Source of the DNA: Desulfosarcina sp.
GTDB taxonomy: Bacteria > Desulfobacterota > Desulfobacteria > Desulfobacterales > Desulfosarcinaceae
Reading direction: 5' to 3'
NCBI GenBank assembly: GCA_030642405.1
Contig: DAOWNV010000098.1
Coordinates: forward strand, 1 to 8,840
DNA length: 8,840 nt
The notes beneath the pieces are model-generated. The model searched no databases. It was not told the origin of the DNA and was given only the letters and a program-made list of their open reading frames with translations. Position numbers and translations under genes: made by a program. Each line of letters opens with the position of its first letter. The stretch's first letter is position 1. This document shows positions 6,958-8,840 of the stretch, piece after piece.

Positions 6958-8251
6958 TAATTACTCGATTGAGAACCTCGGCATGACGCAGGGCCGCCCC
7001 ACGATTCAAAAGCACCGCCTTTTTTGCAAAAGAACCCATCAGTTCAGCTTCTTTAGTATGCGTCAGCAAATATAGCGCACGATCAGCCAAAATATTTTTA
7101 TCCTTAACGCAAAGACCACCGCCCCAATTTTCGATTAGTTTTCGCTCCTCTTTAAAATCTTCCATGAATGGGCCATACAGCACTGGTTTGGCCTGGGAAG
7201 CAGCCTCCAGGATATTCTGACCACCAAGCGGAACAAGGCTTGCCCCACAAAATACCACCGTAGCGATCGCGTAGGTTTGCCGCAGTTCCCCCATGGTGTC
7301 CAAAACCACTAAAGATGCATGACGTTTGGTATTGTCTTTTTGTAATTCCGTCCGATATTGCCATGGAATCCCATTGGCTTTTGCCAGACCGGCGATCCGT
7401 TTAGAGTTTTCAACATGCCGTGGAGCAATTATAAAAAGCATCTTAGGAAGTTTCTCCGACAATCGAAGGAAAACATCCATCAGCAGTTCCGCCTCCTCAC
7501 CACGAACGCTGCCCGCAATGAAAACAGGTGTTTCGTTATCCACAGTATACAATCGCCGTAGGCCATCAATGGACATACCCCCTTCTACGATGTCTTGGGC
7601 ATCCATTTTTACATTGCCATTAATCAAAATCCGATGCCGGGGAGCACCAAGAAGACAAATCCGCCGGGCATCATCTTTGGATATCATGCTGAATGCATCG
7701 ATTTTTTCCAAAGCAGGTTTGATCAAAGGACGAATCACCAAATAGGATCGAATGGATCGGGAAGAGATACGGCCGTTCAGGATCGCTATCTTCATTCCGG
7801 CTCGATGAGCTCTCACTATCCAGTTAGGCCAGAGCTCCGTTTCCATACAAACCAGAAAGTTGGGTCGGTGCACCGTTAGAAATCGCCCGGTGCTTCCCCA
7901 TAGATCCAGCGGAGCAAAGCATATGGTTGCCCTACCACTCAATTGTTGACGAGCGTATTGCTCGCCTGTGCGTGTTGTGGTGGTGAAAATAATGTCAACA
8001 TGGGTTCCGAGGCTGTCCAAGGCCCGGATGACGGTTTCCGCAGCTTTCACTTCTCCTACGGAAACAGCGTGGAGCCAAACTCTCGGGCGGCCTTTGATAG
8101 TCATGCCCCTCTTTTTTGGTGCGTAACCAAGCCGCTGGTAGAACTCCAATCGCCGACTTTTATGATTTTTCCAAAGCGACCATACCACCGGAAGGAAAAT
8201 CAAGGATAATCCTGATCCCAGAGCGACGTAGAGATAATGCAAAAGCGTCAT
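6947..8251 (-). CDS. waaA: 3-deoxy-D-manno-octulosonic acid (Kdo) transferase
   Basis: WaaA (KdtA) is an inner-membrane-anchored glycosyltransferase of the GT-B fold that moves Kdo from CMP-Kdo to lipid A precursor on the cytoplasmic face. The 434-residue length fits the family (E. coli 425). Visible parts are an N-terminal membrane anchor (about 3-25); WLHAVSVGEVKAAE (59-72) with the expected catalytic glutamate E67 in SVGE; ELWPNW (139-144); NGRIS; a nucleotide-site segment with GSVRGEE and IAPRH; and the C-terminal GGQNILEAA motif followed by GPFMEDFKEE. Start ATG 8251-8249 has AGGA 4 bases upstream. It lies 30 bases downstream of the binding-protein gene on the same strand, so they are probably one transcript. 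Whether it adds one or two Kdo residues cannot be read from sequence. Confidence 0.95.
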   Translation of the reverse strand: MTLLHYLYVALGSGLSLIFLPVVWSLWKNHKSRRLEFYQRLGYAPKKRGMTIKGRPRVWLHAVSVGEVKAAETVIRALDSLGTHVDIIFTTTTRTGEQYARQQLSGRATICFAPLDLWGSTGRFLTVHRPNFLVCMETELWPNWIVRAHRAGMKIAILNGRISSRSIRSYLVIRPLIKPALEKIDAFSMISKDDARRICLLGAPRHRILINGNVKMDAQDIVEGGMSIDGLRRLYTVDNETPVFIAGSVRGEEAELLMDVFLRLSEKLPKMLFIIAPRHVENSKRIAGLAKANGIPWQYRTELQKDNTKRHASLVVLDTMGELRQTYAIATVVFCGASLVPLGGQNILEAASQAKPVLYGPFMEDFKEERKLIENWGGGLCVKDKNILADRALYLLTHTKEAELMGSFAKKAVLLNRGAALRHAEVLNRVITDS

Positions 8252-8281
8252 GTTTTCCTAACTCAATTCAGATGGATCAGG

Positions 8282-8840
8282 TCACTTGGTGAACGATTCC
8301 TTTTGTTGTACTTCAACGAACTTTCCTTTTTTGATGCGCAGCATCTGAAGCGATTTATCCGCCTCCCCATTAGGAAGGAAAGCAGTATGACCGGAAACGC
8401 CTTGGTAATCGCCGATTTCCAAAAACGCCTGTTTCAGTTCTCGCCTGGAATCGGTAGCGATTTGGGACATGGTCAGTAATACTATCATTGCATTGTCGTA
8501 GGCAATCGCCTCGATAAGGCCTGGAGTTCTGCCATAAACCTGTTGAAATTCCATTACAAATTGTTTGATCTTTCCCGACTTGCTTTCTGAAAAAAAGCCA
8601 TCTACGATCAACGCATCCTTCGCATATCCACCCGCCATTTTCAAAAGAGTTGTGGAATTCCACAGGTTAGTCCCCAACAGCAACACATCTCTAACATCAT
8701 AATAAGCTAACTGAGGTATGGCCAGCCCTGCTTTTTTCGGTGCATCGGGAATAAATACCGCATCGAAATCAATGATAGGGTGCCATTGGTCCGCCGCATC
8801 CCTTGCACGCCGACCTAACGCCTCAATGGCATCTCTATCC
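8282..8840 (-). CDS. Periplasmic-binding-fold protein, penicillin-binding-protein-activator type, C-terminal part
   Basis: This is the C-terminal 185 residues of a type I periplasmic-binding-protein fold. The frame is open through base 8840, so the 5' end lies outside the window. Residues near the left end of the visible part read DFDAVFIPDAPKKAG and are soon followed by LLLGTNLWNS, then VDGFF, AYDNAMIVL and a closing segment GVSGHTAFLPNGEA. This order is typical of branched-chain amino-acid-binding-like proteins, and the IPD.P.KAG...LLGT pattern is closest to what I recall of LpoA-like penicillin-binding-protein activators in deltaproteobacteria, which are outer-membrane lipoproteins with N-terminal helical repeats. 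The missing N-terminus would decide between that and an ABC-transporter ligand-binding protein. The GTG at 8686-8684 is internal to this frame and is not a start. The gene ends 30 bases before waaA. Confidence 0.8.
   Translation of the reverse strand, partial: DRDAIEALGRRARDAADQWHPIIDFDAVFIPDAPKKAGLAIPQLAYYDVRDVLLLGTNLWNSTTLLKMAGGYAKDALIVDGFFSESKSGKIKQFVMEFQQVYGRTPGLIEAIAYDNAMIVLLTMSQIATDSRRELKQAFLEIGDYQGVSGHTAFLPNGEADKSLQMLRIKKGKFVEVQQKESFTK

Noticed and set aside
8237..8479. Plus-strand 80-codon frame over the waaA start and the binding-protein gene
   Set aside because: It is antisense to two convincing minus-strand genes and includes their start and stop signals; no independent support.
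1..8840. Search for CRISPR arrays, tRNA or rRNA genes, insertion-sequence ends and phage or defence genes
   Set aside because: Nothing matching was seen; the only direct repeat is the two-copy tandem at 6901-6957, and all long frames are housekeeping or signalling genes.

Overview
The window reads as an ordinary chromosomal stretch from a Gram-negative bacterium, most likely a sulfate-reducing-type deltaproteobacterium (Desulfobacterota, Desulfobacteraceae-like). Three things point there: two Kdo/lipopolysaccharide genes, which imply an outer membrane; a large dCache/PAS hybrid histidine kinase of the kind these genomes carry in number; and a small nine-cysteine protein with a PxxKW motif, which I associate with that group. 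Base composition looks moderate and even. I see no insertion sequence, phage gene, CRISPR array, tRNA or rRNA. The taxonomic call is inference, not a search result.

Layout. At the left edge a tRNA-dihydrouridine synthase gene (1-424, minus, 3' end outside the window) diverges from a membrane-bound hybrid sensor kinase (605-3898, plus). The kinase gene ends at a strong intrinsic terminator whose A- and T-tracts let it work in both directions. It is shared with the convergent PxxKW cysteine-rich gene (3982-4260, minus). A 293-base control region (4261-4553) follows. It holds a near-consensus minus-strand promoter, a terminator-like hairpin directly below its predicted start site, weaker plus-strand promoter candidates, and a six-codon upstream ORF whose stop overlaps the next start codon.

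To the right, kdsD (arabinose-5-phosphate isomerase, 4554-5549) and a pfkA-family 6-phosphofructokinase gene (5577-6902) form a plus-strand operon. They meet head-on with a minus-strand pair: waaA (Kdo transferase, 6947-8251) and, upstream of it, the C-terminal part of a periplasmic-binding-fold lipoprotein gene of the penicillin-binding-protein-activator type (8282-8840, 5' end outside the window). The 44 bases between the converging stops consist of an imperfect tandem repeat.

How the genes fit together: KdsD makes arabinose-5-phosphate from ribulose-5-phosphate, committing pentose phosphate to Kdo. WaaA attaches Kdo to lipid A. The phosphofructokinase sits at the hexose-phosphate branch that feeds the same pools. 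The right half is therefore a small envelope/sugar-phosphate neighbourhood. The left half (tRNA modification, sensor kinase, Cys-rich protein) has no evident functional link to it. Nothing here is clearly an undescribed multigene system. The observations most worth following are the promoter/hairpin leader of the PxxKW gene, the overlapping mini-ORF in front of kdsD, and the mixed Gly/Lys active-site signature of the phosphofructokinase.
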